Assembly (NCBI GenBank): GCA_020444175.1
Contig: JAHLLM010000006.1
Span: 100,927-164,926, forward strand
DNA from: Desulfobulbaceae bacterium
Lineage (GTDB): Bacteria > Desulfobacterota > Desulfobulbia > Desulfobulbales > SURF-16
Reading direction: 5' to 3'
Length of the DNA: 64,000 bases
The first letter of the stretch is position 1. Each line of letters starts with the position of its first letter. A program made the position numbers and the translations under genes. The notes under the pieces are model-generated. The model did no database searches. It was not told where the DNA came from and was given only the letters and a program-made list of their open reading frames with translations. This document shows, piece by piece, positions 1 through 8,272 of the stretch.

Positions 1-2
1 TG

Positions 3-1457
3 ATCTATCCGCGGCTCGGTTCGGAGTTTGTCCCCCGATTAAATGAAGGGGATTTGATGGTGCGTGCCACCATGGCCCCTTCGATTTCACTTGAGGATGC
101 ACGGGACACCATGCTTCTTTTTGAGCGGCGCTTGATGACTAAGTTCCCCGAGGTGGTACGAGTTGTCTCCAGGGTTGGCCGGGGAGAGGTTGGCGCCCAT
201 GCTGATCCGGTAAACAGCGCGGAAGCCTTTGTGGGATTAAAGCCGCAGAGTGAGTGGCAGACGGCCCAAACTCCCGATGAACTGTACGGTCTGATGAGCG
301 AGGAATTTGAGAATTTCCCAGGAGTGCAGTTTAACTTTACCCAGCCCATTGCCGCAGCGGTTGATGAACTCCTCACCGGAACCAAGGCAGAGCTTGCATT
401 GAAAATCTTTGGACCGGACATGGAGATTTTGAAAGAGAAATCTGCTGAAATTGAGGCTGTAATCCGTAAAACCAAAGGAGCCAGTGATGTCCAGAAAGAT
501 CAGGTCAGCGGGACTCCCCAACTTCGTATCACGGTGGACCGCCAGGCCATTGCTCGTTACGGGATTAACGTGGAGGACGTGCAAAGCGTCATCCGCACAG
601 CGGTTGGCGGTGAGTCTGCCGGACAGATATTTGAAGGGATACGCCGTTTTGATATTCTGGTCCGCTTCACCCCAGAGGCGAGAAACAACGCCGATGCCAT
701 CGGCAGGATCTTGATAACAGGACCGGGCGGCGAAAAACTTCCCCTTGCGCAACTTGCCAGAATTGAGAAGGTGGTCGGGCCACGGCAGATCACCCGTCAA
801 AACAGCCAGCGCTTTATCACGGTGCAGTGCAATGTGCGTGGCCGTGACATTGGTTCATTTGTGGCAGAGGCCCAGGAAAATATTGATGCAGCGGTGGATA
901 TGCCTCCCGGATATCTGTTAAAATGGGGTGGACAGTTTGAATTGCAGCAGCAGGCAAATAAGCGCCTTGCCCTGGTGGTGCCCATTACCCTGCTTGCTGT
1001 TTTTATTCTGCTTTTTTCTAATTTTAATTCGTTGAAAAATTCCTTGCTGATTATTTTCAATATTCCTCTCGCCCTGGTTGGGGGTGTCGTGGCCCTGTGG
1101 GTTACAGGTCAGAATCTGTCGGTTCCCGCCTCTGTTGGTTTTATCGCCTTGTTCGGCATTGCTCTGGAAAACGGGATGGTGCTGGTCACCTACATTAACC
1201 AGTTGGTGATGGACGGAGTCAGTATCGGCAAGGCCTCGATACAGGGAGCCTGCCTGCGTTTACGTCCGGTACTCATGACGGCGGTGACCACAGCTCTCGG
1301 CCTTGTACCGCTTCTTTTTTCCAGCGGCACCGGCAGTGAGGTGCAGCGTCCCCTGGCCACCGTGGTCATTGGCGGACTCATTACCTCAACTCTGCTGACC
1401 CTGCTGGTTCTGCCTGCCCTATATAAATGGTTTGCTGTGAGAGTTGAGCATGAATAA
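3..1457 (+). CDS. CzcA/CusA-type heavy-metal RND efflux pump, C-terminal part (5' end outside window)
   Basis: This is the inner-membrane, proton-driven RND subunit that would export metal cations through a periplasmic adaptor and an outer-membrane channel. The reading frame is open from base 3, and the FVPRLNEGDL and PSISL stretches typical of metal RND pumps lie before the first ATG at 54, so the gene begins upstream of the window. About 484 residues are visible of the roughly 1,040 usual for the family: the second periplasmic porter and docking region, then the last transmembrane block, with FGIALENGMVLVTYI and a following LRPVLMTAVTTALG segment. No adaptor or channel gene is visible; they would have to lie upstream. 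Which metal it carries (Cu/Ag or Co/Zn/Cd) cannot be decided from this half. The downstream neighbours are a P-II-like protein and a Zn/Cd ATPase, which supports a metal-resistance block. Confidence 0.93.
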   Translation: MYPRLGSEFVPRLNEGDLMVRATMAPSISLEDARDTMLLFERRLMTKFPEVVRVVSRVGRGEVGAHADPVNSAEAFVGLKPQSEWQTAQTPDELYGLMSEEFENFPGVQFNFTQPIAAAVDELLTGTKAELALKIFGPDMEILKEKSAEIEAVIRKTKGASDVQKDQVSGTPQLRITVDRQAIARYGINVEDVQSVIRTAVGGESAGQIFEGIRRFDILVRFTPEARNNADAIGRILITGPGGEKLPLAQLARIEKVVGPRQITRQNSQRFITVQCNVRGRDIGSFVAEAQENIDAAVDMPPGYLLKWGGQFELQQQANKRLALVVPITLLAVFILLFSNFNSLKNSLLIIFNIPLALVGGVVALWVTGQNLSVPASVGFIALFGIALENGMVLVTYINQLVMDGVSIGKASIQGACLRLRPVLMTAVTTALGLVPLLFSSGTGSEVQRPLATVVIGGLITSTLLTLLVLPALYKWFAVRVEHE

Positions 1458-1537
1458 TAGTGCCATTGAGAGTTTATTCAAATTTTTCGACTTTGGCTGA
1501 ATAGTTACGGACGAAACAAAAATAAACATAAAGACAC

Positions 1538-1586
1538 AAAGAGCACGAGGAAAGATATGGATACAATCTGTTCCTTCGTGTTCTTT
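1538..1586. repeat. Imperfect inverted repeat between RND pump and P-II gene
   Basis: AAAGAGCACGAGGAAA (1538-1553) pairs with TTCCTTCGTGTTCTTT (1571-1586) across a 17-nt loop, with small mismatches. No T-tract follows directly, so it does not look like a simple terminator. The words resemble dispersed intergenic repeats I have seen in other deltaproteobacterial-type genomes. Its role is unknown. Confidence 0.45.
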
Positions 1587-1661
1587 CTGGTGGGTACAAG
1601 GTAACCTTATTTTTTTTAGTGATGTCACTAGGTCTGTGGTTACACTAAAAGAGGAGAAAAC

Positions 1662-2009
1662 ATGAAAGAAATAAAAGCCTTTATAAAGGAACGCAAGGTT
1701 GATGATGTGGTGTTTGCTCTAAGTAAAATACCAGAATTAACAGGTCTAAGCATTTCGAGCAGTAAAGGTTTCGGCAGGGGCCGGGGAAAAACCAGGGGTG
1801 AAAAAATGACTGTATTTGATGATCGTCTCTTTGACGTTCCCGGGGTCAAACTGGAGGTCATGTGCCAGGATGAACTCGTTAATACAGTCATTGATACCAT
1901 TGTCAAGCATGCCCATACAGGCCTACGGAGCGACGGCAAAATATACGTTACCCACATTGAAACTGCGGTGAGGATCAGTAGCGGTGAACGAGGTGAAGCT
2001 GCTGTGTAA
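1662..2009 (+). CDS. P-II-like regulatory protein of the metal-efflux-linked type
   Basis: A 115-residue protein with the GlnB/GlnK fold signature: an N-terminal MKEIKAFIKERKVDDV strand-helix, a KGFGRGRGK segment before the T-loop, and a C-terminal TGLRSDGKIYV block matching the P-II signature TGxxGDGKI with D for the second G. The T-loop shows no tyrosine at the position uridylylated in GlnB, so classic nitrogen signalling by GlnD is unlikely. P-II-like proteins encoded beside CzcA/CusA pumps form a known variant group (PII-NG), and the position about 200 bp after the RND gene fits. A GAGGAG ribosome site lies at 1651-1656. It probably senses a nucleotide or metal state for the efflux genes; that role is inferred from context. 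Confidence 0.85.
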   Translation: MKEIKAFIKERKVDDVVFALSKIPELTGLSISSSKGFGRGRGKTRGEKMTVFDDRLFDVPGVKLEVMCQDELVNTVIDTIVKHAHTGLRSDGKIYVTHIETAVRISSGERGEAAV

Positions 2010-2186
2010 ATGTAATGATAGGAATTTGAACGTGTCAGGTGATTTCTGAAGATTGCCTTCCACACAAATTTGAACTTATATCAATTACGTATATAGACTG
2101 GCAATCTTAAGCGTTCATGCGCCTTCCCTAACCAGGATGACTATTCTATCTACGTAACAAACTTACGCTCTCGTATAGGAGAACTA

Positions 2187-4355
2187 ATGTCTCGAAGAAT
2201 TGATTATAAAGTTCAAGGACTAGATTGCTCGGAAGAGGTAATCATTCTCCGCCGCGAGGTCGGAGGGAAACCTGGAATCATCGATCTCGAATTTGATGTT
2301 ATCAATGCCAGGATGACGGTGGAGTTCGAGTCTGATGTACTATCCTCTGACGAGATTGTCCAGGCGGTTCGCGCAGCAGGTATGGAGGCAACGCCTTGGG
2401 AGCTGCGAAAAACCCGTGAGCAGGAATCCTTTTGGAATCGATACGGTAGGTTGATCATGACGGTTATGAGCGGAGCGCTTCTTCTGACCGCGTTCGGCAC
2501 CCATTGGGTGTTGCACGGCAGCCTGACAGATGCTTTTGCCGGTGGCCAGAACGAGCAACACATTTTCCCACGATCCGTGATGTTGCTCTATTTTTTCGCC
2601 GCTGTAGCCGGTGCCTGGTACGTCGTACCCAAGGCTTTTCAGTCTGCTAGGCGTCTCCGGCCGGACATGAATTTCTTGATGGTCGCCGCTGTCATCGGGG
2701 CGTTTATCCTCGGCGAGTGGTTTGAGGCGGCCACGGTCGCGTTTCTGTTTGCTCTTTCGTTGTTGCTGGAGCAATGGAGCGTCGAGCGCGCGCGGAATGC
2801 CATTGGTGCGCTTTTGAATCTGGCACCGACCACAGCCCGCTATCGTTTCCCGGACCACAGCGATATCCATGAAAAGCCCGTGGTGGATATCCCCCTTGGC
2901 GCCATCGTCCTGGTCCGCCCGGGTGAGAGGGTTGCGCTGGACGGAGAGGTGGTCAAGGGTGAATCCTCGGTGAACCAGGCCCCGATCACCGGTGAATCGA
3001 TGCCGGTCGCCAAACGCCCAGGCGATCAAGTCTATGCCGGCACCATCAATCAGGATGGCGTTCTGGAGTTTCGTGCTAATCGGATGGCCGGCGATACTAC
3101 CTTGGCGCGGATTATTGCGATGGTTGAAAGCGCCCAGTCGCGGCGTGCCAGCAGTCAACAATGGGTTGAACGCTTCTCGGCCTACTACACCCCGGCCATG
3201 ATGTTCCTGGCGCTTGGTATCGCGGCCCTGTTGCCGATATTGACAGGTATCTCATGGGCAGAGGGAGTTTACCGCGGCCTGGTGATTCTGGTCATCGCCT
3301 GCCCCTGCGCCCTGGTGATCTCCACGCCGGTGAGCATTGTCTCGGCTCTGACAGCTGCGGCTCGTAACGGGGTGCTGATCAAGGGCGGCCTTTACCTTGA
3401 GTCGGCAGGACGCCTTCGAGTCCTCGCGCTTGATAAAACCGGGACTCTCACCAAAGGTCGGCCTGAGGTGCGACGCCTGGTGCCCCTCGACGGCCACAGC
3501 GAACGGGAGCTTCTGGAGCGAGCTGCAGCACTGGAAGCCGACAGTGAACATCCTCTGGCCAGGGCGATTCTGCGCAAGGCGCGTGAATCCGAGATTGATG
3601 TTGTTCCGACCGAGCAATTTATAGCGGTTCCTGGCAAGGGCGCGGAGGGGCGTATCGCTGGCAGGTTATTCTGGATCGGCAGCCACCGGATGATGCACGA
3701 AAAAGCTCAGGAGACTCCGGAAATACATGCCTGGGCGAAAGAGTTGGAGGATGCTGGCCACTCCGTTGTCGCAATCGGCAACGAGAGCCATGTCTGTGGG
3801 CTGATCAGTATTGCGGATAGCCTGCGCGAGGGCGTTCCGCAAATTATCGCAGATATCAAGCAGGCTGGCGTGAAGCGGATTGTGATGCTCACCGGTGACA
3901 ATGAAGGGACCGCCAGGACTATTGCAGCTGAGGCTGGAATCGATGAATACCGCTGTGAACTTCTGCCCGAGGATAAGGTCGAAGCAATCGGACGGCTTGT
4001 CCGCGAGGACAAGTTCGTGGCCATGGTTGGCGACGGTATAAACGATGCCCCGGCGATGGCAGCAGCGACCTTCGGGATTGCGATGGGGGCGATGGGGACA
4101 GATGCCGCCCTGGAAACGGCAGATATGGCCTTGATGTCCGACGATCTGTCAAAACTACCCTGGCTGATCCGTCACTCCCGGCGGACCTTACGGAATATCC
4201 AGCAGAACATCAGCTTCGCCCTGGGGCTCAAATTAGTGTTTATCGTTTTAACCCTGTTCGGCATGTCTTCGCTCTGGATGGCCATCGCCGCCGATACCGG
4301 AGCAACGTTATTGGTGGTATTTAACGGCTTGCGGCTTCTAAACGATCTCCCCTGA
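2187..4355 (+). CDS. P1B-2-type Zn2+/Cd2+/Pb2+-translocating P-type ATPase
   Basis: ATP-driven export of soft divalent metals across the inner membrane; 722 residues, the usual size for ZntA/CadA. Visible in order: an N-terminal HMA-like domain whose metal site reads GLDCSEE (one Cys, acidic residues replacing the second Cys), transmembrane helices, the actuator TGES loop (PITGESMPVAK), the CPC membrane metal site followed by TPVSIVSAL, the phosphorylation motif DKTGTLT, the SEHPLARAI histidine-proline motif, TGDN, and the hinge GDGINDAPA. The last two helices carry a Lys (ALGLKLVF) and an Asp (AADTGATLLV), the membrane residues that separate Zn/Cd/Pb pumps from copper pumps. AGGAGA at 2177-2182 is the ribosome site. 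No dedicated MerR or ArsR regulator is seen next to it. Confidence 0.96.
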   Translation: MSRRIDYKVQGLDCSEEVIILRREVGGKPGIIDLEFDVINARMTVEFESDVLSSDEIVQAVRAAGMEATPWELRKTREQESFWNRYGRLIMTVMSGALLLTAFGTHWVLHGSLTDAFAGGQNEQHIFPRSVMLLYFFAAVAGAWYVVPKAFQSARRLRPDMNFLMVAAVIGAFILGEWFEAATVAFLFALSLLLEQWSVERARNAIGALLNLAPTTARYRFPDHSDIHEKPVVDIPLGAIVLVRPGERVALDGEVVKGESSVNQAPITGESMPVAKRPGDQVYAGTINQDGVLEFRANRMAGDTTLARIIAMVESAQSRRASSQQWVERFSAYYTPAMMFLALGIAALLPILTGISWAEGVYRGLVILVIACPCALVISTPVSIVSALTAAARNGVLIKGGLYLESAGRLRVLALDKTGTLTKGRPEVRRLVPLDGHSERELLERAAALEADSEHPLARAILRKARESEIDVVPTEQFIAVPGKGAEGRIAGRLFWIGSHRMMHEKAQETPEIHAWAKELEDAGHSVVAIGNESHVCGLISIADSLREGVPQIIADIKQAGVKRIVMLTGDNEGTARTIAAEAGIDEYRCELLPEDKVEAIGRLVREDKFVAMVGDGINDAPAMAAATFGIAMGAMGTDAALETADMALMSDDLSKLPWLIRHSRRTLRNIQQNISFALGLKLVFIVLTLFGMSSLWMAIAADTGATLLVVFNGLRLLNDLP

Positions 4356-4778
4356 AGCAAAAGACAGGAGACACCCCCGCTCTGGCCCGGCATTATATTA
4401 ATGAAAGAATACTGCCTGTAAAGCACACGCATTATTATATAATCGCTTCAGGAATCTGGTACTTTAGAATATTGCCCGGAAGAGGAAAAATAAGTCTTCC
4501 AGGCTCCAGGATAAGGTGCTTCCAGAAAAGCCACATAATCTCATCGCATTACTATCTAAAAAATAGACACCTTCCTCTTTTTCTTTCCTCTTTAACTGTC
4601 TCGTTATTGGGCACTTCTGCTTTACCTCGACAAAGGCACTTCCTTCTGTTTTGGAATAATCCTCTTATTCCTGCTGGTTATCCTCTTTGTGCAAAAAAAG
4701 ATTTCTTCCGGCACACCCTCTGCAATAGACAAACTCAAAGTAAAACGTATAATCTCATCTCATTCAGGGAGTCGCAGT
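4356..4778. other. Intergenic region before the multicopper oxidase
   Basis: About 420 bp with no convincing gene. Open frames running in from 4472 and 4689 lack family-like sequence; the second is only an upstream extension of the oxidase frame. It presumably holds the promoter of the oxidase, but I see no clear operator palindrome. Confidence 0.5.
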
Positions 4779-6266
4779 ATGAACCGAAGAAAATTTATCA
4801 AGGGAAGCTTATCAGCACTGACCCTTACCGGGCTGGCTGGCTATGGTTTGTATGAAATGAATTATCCAGGTTTAAGTTGGGCCGGAACTGCTGGAAGATT
4901 CACATCCTCTCTCTTTGTCCCCCCGCTTCTGGAAAACCTTTCCGATGATCCGGACTTTGCCCGTTTTTCCCTCACCGTGCAAAGGGGAAATGGTACTTTT
5001 TTGCCGGGTCGACCTACGCCAACTATGGGATATAACGGCAATTTTCTCGGACCTACCATACGGGTAAAAAACGGCTGGCAAGTCAAGATCAATGTTAACA
5101 ATACTCTGGATGAGCGGACGACTGTTCACTGGCATGGTCTGCATGTTCCGGCCCAGTGGGATGGCGGGCCGAGACAGGTAATTCCGGCCAAGTCCAACTG
5201 GAAACCGGAATTTACCATAAAACAGCAGGCCGCCACCCTCTGGTACCACCCCCATGCCATGGGGCTCACCGGGGAGCAGGTTTATAAAGGTCTGGCTGGC
5301 CTTTTCATCATTGATGACGAGTTTTCGGAAAATCTTGATATTCCGAAAACATATGGCGAGGATGATTTTCCTATTATCATCCAGGACCGACGCTTCTTCC
5401 ACAATGGCCATTTTGCCTATGTGCAGAACATGATGGATGTAACCCGCGGCGTTATCGGCAACAGGCTTCTGGTAAACGGTGCGGAACGCCCTTTTCTTGA
5501 CGTTCTTCAGGGAAAAATCAGGCTTCGTGTACTGAATGGATCCAACTCCAGTATTTACCGTATCGCTTTTGCCGACAGGAGAACTTTTTTCCAGATTGCC
5601 ACAGACGGAGGTTTTCTTGAAGAACCCGTGCCCCTTCATTCCATCTTACTGTCGGCAGGAGAGAGAGCCGAAATTGTGGTTGATTTTGCCAGGGATGAGT
5701 TGGGCGCAAACAGCACTCTCATAGTTGAACAATTGCCAGGCAATCGATTTGAGGCCATGCGTTTTCGTGTTGCCCGGCCTGCTGAAAAAAAGAACCGTCT
5801 GCCGCTTTCATTGGCCTCTATACATTGGCATAAAGAGGAAGACGCTGTCAAAACACGAAATTTTATCATGGAAACAATGTCCATGGGCCGTGGCAGGATG
5901 GGAATGGGTATGATGGGTGGAGGGCGATTGACGATCAACGGCAAAAAAATGAATATGCAGCGTATTGATGAAATCGTCAAACTTGGCGACACCGAGATAT
6001 GGCAGATTACAAACCGCTCAGCCATGATGATGAGTATGCCCCATTCCATGCATCTCCATGATGTACAGTTCCAGATTCTTGACCGGAATGGTAGAGCACC
6101 TGAAGCAAGAGAAAAAGGACGCAAAGACACAGTACTCATTAATCCTGGAGAAACAGTGAGAATTATAACACGTTTTGAAGAGTATACCGGCATCTATATG
6201 TATCACTGCCATTTGCTGGAGCATGAAGATGACGGCATGATGGGTCAATTTGAGGTGGTGAGTTGA
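4779..6266 (+). CDS. Tat-exported multicopper oxidase (CueO/CopA-like)
   Basis: Periplasmic laccase-like enzyme that probably oxidises Cu(I) to the less toxic Cu(II). The start at 4779 is chosen because AGGGAG sits 7 bases upstream and the protein then opens with MNRRKFIKG, a twin-arginine signal, followed by a hydrophobic stretch; this gives 495 residues, normal for the family. Copper ligands are visible in all the expected places: TVHWHGLH near residue 117, TLWYHPHAMG near 158, SMHLHDVQF near 425, and YHCHLLEHEDDGMM near the C-terminus (type 1, 2 and 3 sites, with Met as axial ligand). A Met-rich insert around residues 366-381, before the third cupredoxin domain, resembles the methionine-rich copper-binding segment of CueO. 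The gene lies between the Zn/Cd ATPase and a Met-rich periplasmic protein. Confidence 0.95.
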   Translation: MNRRKFIKGSLSALTLTGLAGYGLYEMNYPGLSWAGTAGRFTSSLFVPPLLENLSDDPDFARFSLTVQRGNGTFLPGRPTPTMGYNGNFLGPTIRVKNGWQVKINVNNTLDERTTVHWHGLHVPAQWDGGPRQVIPAKSNWKPEFTIKQQAATLWYHPHAMGLTGEQVYKGLAGLFIIDDEFSENLDIPKTYGEDDFPIIIQDRRFFHNGHFAYVQNMMDVTRGVIGNRLLVNGAERPFLDVLQGKIRLRVLNGSNSSIYRIAFADRRTFFQIATDGGFLEEPVPLHSILLSAGERAEIVVDFARDELGANSTLIVEQLPGNRFEAMRFRVARPAEKKNRLPLSLASIHWHKEEDAVKTRNFIMETMSMGRGRMGMGMMGGGRLTINGKKMNMQRIDEIVKLGDTEIWQITNRSAMMMSMPHSMHLHDVQFQILDRNGRAPEAREKGRKDTVLINPGETVRIITRFEEYTGIYMYHCHLLEHEDDGMMGQFEVVS

Positions 6267-6310
6267 AAACAGAGGCGAGGTATAAGATTGTCTTGACTTT
6301 TGACTGTCGA

Positions 6311-6351
6311 CTTAATTTACTAACACTACAATGTAGTGTTAGTAAATTAAG
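6311..6351. promoter_or_regulatory. Perfect 20-bp palindrome upstream of the Met-rich gene
   Basis: The arm 6311-6330 is the exact reverse complement of 6332-6351, with one central base. The centre reads CTACA-a-TGTAG. No T-tract follows, so it is better read as an operator than as a terminator of the oxidase gene. The TACA/TGTA half-sites recall BlaI/CopY-type operators, although the spacing is one base shorter than the usual TACAnnTGTA; the binding protein is unknown and none is encoded nearby. It lies 71 bp before the start of the Met-rich gene and 45 bp after the oxidase stop. Confidence 0.6.
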
Positions 6352-6421
6352 AGATATCCATTCTGGGAAAAAGTTTCCAGATGGCTTTTGTTTAACACAT
6401 TTTACTAAGGAGTATTGTCAG

Positions 6422-6907
6422 ATGAAAAAAACAATTATTGCAGCAGTATTAGCCCTCAGCATGGTAACAGGAACCGCTTTTGCTCAGCAAGACATGAATA
6501 TGGATATGGGCGGGCAAGGCATGGGTCAGGGTCAGGGTATGGGCATGATGATGGGAGATGAACAAGACATGATGGGTATGGGCAAAGGTATGATGATGGG
6601 AGGCGGTATGGGAAAGGGCATGATGGGCCAGGGCAGAATGGGTTGCATGAATATGATGGGTCAGGGCATGGGCATGGGAATGATGGGTGGTGGTATGATG
6701 GGGAATATGAGCGATGAGAATCAGCAGAAATTCATGGATGATACCAAAGAAATGCGTCAGAAAATGCATATGATGCGTTTTGAACACATGGAAGCCATGA
6801 GAAACCCTGACACTCGCCTGAAAGATCTTGCTGACTTGGAACAAAAAATGCTCGATATGCGAAAGAACATGATGGAAAAAGCAGAGAAATATCAGGATAA
6901 AAATTAG
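6422..6907 (+). CDS. Methionine-rich periplasmic protein, probable copper/silver binder
   Basis: A 161-residue protein. The start at 6422 is set by AAGGAG at 6407-6412 and yields a classical signal peptide (MKKTIIAAVLALSMVTGTAFA, cleavage before QQ). Residues about 25-100 are made of Met/Gly-rich runs such as GQGMGMMMG and MGMMGGGMMG, suited to binding Cu(I) or Ag(I). The last 60 residues form a charged helix still rich in Met (EMRQKMHMMRFEHMEAMR), recalling metal-binding periplasmic proteins of the CpxP/ZraP kind, although no named family can be assigned. Position after the multicopper oxidase and the 41-bp palindrome suggests joint copper control. The long antisense open frame here is an artefact of the ATG repeats. 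Confidence 0.85.
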   Translation: MKKTIIAAVLALSMVTGTAFAQQDMNMDMGGQGMGQGQGMGMMMGDEQDMMGMGKGMMMGGGMGKGMMGQGRMGCMNMMGQGMGMGMMGGGMMGNMSDENQQKFMDDTKEMRQKMHMMRFEHMEAMRNPDTRLKDLADLEQKMLDMRKNMMEKAEKYQDKN

Positions 6908-6933
6908 GCTGTCCACTACTTTTTATTAAAGCC

Positions 6934-6987
6934 AAGGGGACGTTGCTCATCCTGAAATTTCAGGCGAGAGTCGTTCCCTTTTTTTAT
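6934..6987 (+). terminator. Rho-independent terminator after the Met-rich gene
   Basis: AAGGGGACG (6934-6942) pairs with CGTTCCCTT (6972-6980) with one G-U, and the arm runs into a T-tract ending at 6987. The loop itself contains the perfect palindrome CCTGAAATTTCAGG (6951-6964). Confidence 0.75.
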
Positions 6988-7022
6988 TGAGCATGCTGTC
7001 CATGTTGTAAGAGGAATGAAAA

Positions 7023-7628
7023 ATGAACCCACCAAACAAGTATACCCAACCTGAATATTTAAAAATTGTTTTGATAATTTTACTGGTGGCAATAACAACA
7101 TTTCTTCATTTTGCCACACAGGAGAGCCAGCATTACTACCATATTGTATTACGAGAACTTTATTTCCTTCCCATCCTTCTTGCGGCATTCTGGTTTGGTT
7201 TACGGGGTGGGCTAGTATCGTCACTGGGGATCAGCGCCCTCTATATTCCATTAGTTATCATGCATTGGCAGGCGTTTTCACCGGAAGATCTGGACAAATC
7301 CCTTGAAATCATCCTTTTAAACGTGGTTGCCCTGGTCATGGGTGTTTTGAGTGACCGTGAGAAGAAAAAAGAGCGGGAAAAGCAGGAAGCCATTCTGGCG
7401 ATGGCAGGAACCATAGCCCATGAACTGAATTCTCCCCTGCAGGTTGTGTTGGGCAATTCCCAGTTTCTCCAGGATGATTTTGAACCAGAATCAGAAACAT
7501 ACAAAGAACTGCAGACCATCATCGACAATACAAAAACAATTAAGCAGATTGTGAAAAAAATATCTTTTCTCGACCGGTTCACCTTAAAAGAGTACGCCGG
7601 AGACGCAAAAATTGTCGATATTTCATGA
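7023..7628 (+). CDS. Membrane histidine-kinase-like protein without ATPase domain
   Basis: A 201-residue protein. The N-terminal half has about four hydrophobic helices (IVLIILLVAITTFLHF, then two more, then IILLNVVALVMGVLSD), a layout like small sensor-kinase membrane inputs. After a charged linker (DREKKKEREKQE) comes a HisKA-type phosphoacceptor helix, GTIAHELNSPLQVVLGNSQFL, containing the H-E-L/N motif with His near residue 136. The chain ends about 65 residues later with no HATPase N, G1 or G2 box. The stop is not followed by an obvious continuation in another frame, so it looks like a real short form or an eroded gene rather than a simple frameshift. It could act as a phosphotransfer or decoy partner for another kinase. 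Confidence 0.75.
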   Translation: MNPPNKYTQPEYLKIVLIILLVAITTFLHFATQESQHYYHIVLRELYFLPILLAAFWFGLRGGLVSSLGISALYIPLVIMHWQAFSPEDLDKSLEIILLNVVALVMGVLSDREKKKEREKQEAILAMAGTIAHELNSPLQVVLGNSQFLQDDFEPESETYKELQTIIDNTKTIKQIVKKISFLDRFTLKEYAGDAKIVDIS

Positions 7629-8272
7629 GTGAGCTTTGACTATAACTCATGTTTATGTTGTTAATAAAGGCAGAACATAAACCGAAAGTAGCTCTTACCA
7701 TGGACGGACTGACTATAGGAAAAGTAATGAAAAACGATGGGGTTGGCTTTTTACTTTGTATTTTTTCGACAGACTTTTCTGATTATATCCTTACCTGCAA
7801 AACCTTACATTTTTCTCACAAAAATTGGAAAATATCGGCCCCAAGAAACCTCTAAATCAGGTGATCATGAAAGTCATGATTAGGCAAAATATTTACCATC
7901 TTACCCCTGCCAATCTCAAGCGTTAAAGGATCTCCTCAATTTGAGATGTATCGTACTTCACAAACCATTCTGGATCACACTCCCCCAAAAGTCATCAATG
8001 GTAAAACTGAACAGAAAGACGAAATTATGAAAAAAGAGGATAGGATATAATATTGCCCGATGTAATCTCAAAAATTAAAAGGCAAATGAGAATTGAAGAT
8101 GTTTCCTGACTCCCTTAATATAGATATCTTGACTTTCGAAAACATAGATAATTGTAGATTCCTGTCACAGAAAATCCGTATTTTTCATCATGTTTTTCGC
8201 CCAGACACCCGAATCCTTTTTTAAGACCACTAAACACAGTGCCGTCTATTGTATGCCATTGGTAGGCGCCGC
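7629..8272. other. Gene-free stretch, left edge of the defence island
   Basis: About 640 bp, AT-rich, with no supported gene; an open frame at 7649-7855 lacks a ribosome site and any family resemblance. It contains one copy (8102-8137) of a repeat found again at 11193-11233. Confidence 0.5.
8102..8137. repeat. Short direct repeat, copy 1 (flanks SIR2-HerA module)
   Basis: TTTCCTGACTCCCTTAATA followed by TAGATATCTTGACTTTCG. It matches 11193-11233 with a few substitutions and small indels, in the same orientation. Each copy lies just downstream of a minus-strand gene end. It may be a scar of module insertion or a shared 3' element. Confidence 0.5.

Noticed and set aside
4472..4855. Plus-strand open frame overlapping the multicopper oxidase start
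   Set aside because: No protein-like family signal; the Tat signal and ribosome site at 4779 define the real gene in another frame.
6449..6916. Long minus-strand open frame full of His opposite the Met-rich gene
   Set aside because: It is the mirror of ATG/GGC repeats of the true gene; no ribosome site or family resemblance.
7649..7855. 68-codon open frame after the kinase-like gene
   Set aside because: No ribosome site, no recognisable domain, AT-rich spacer composition.
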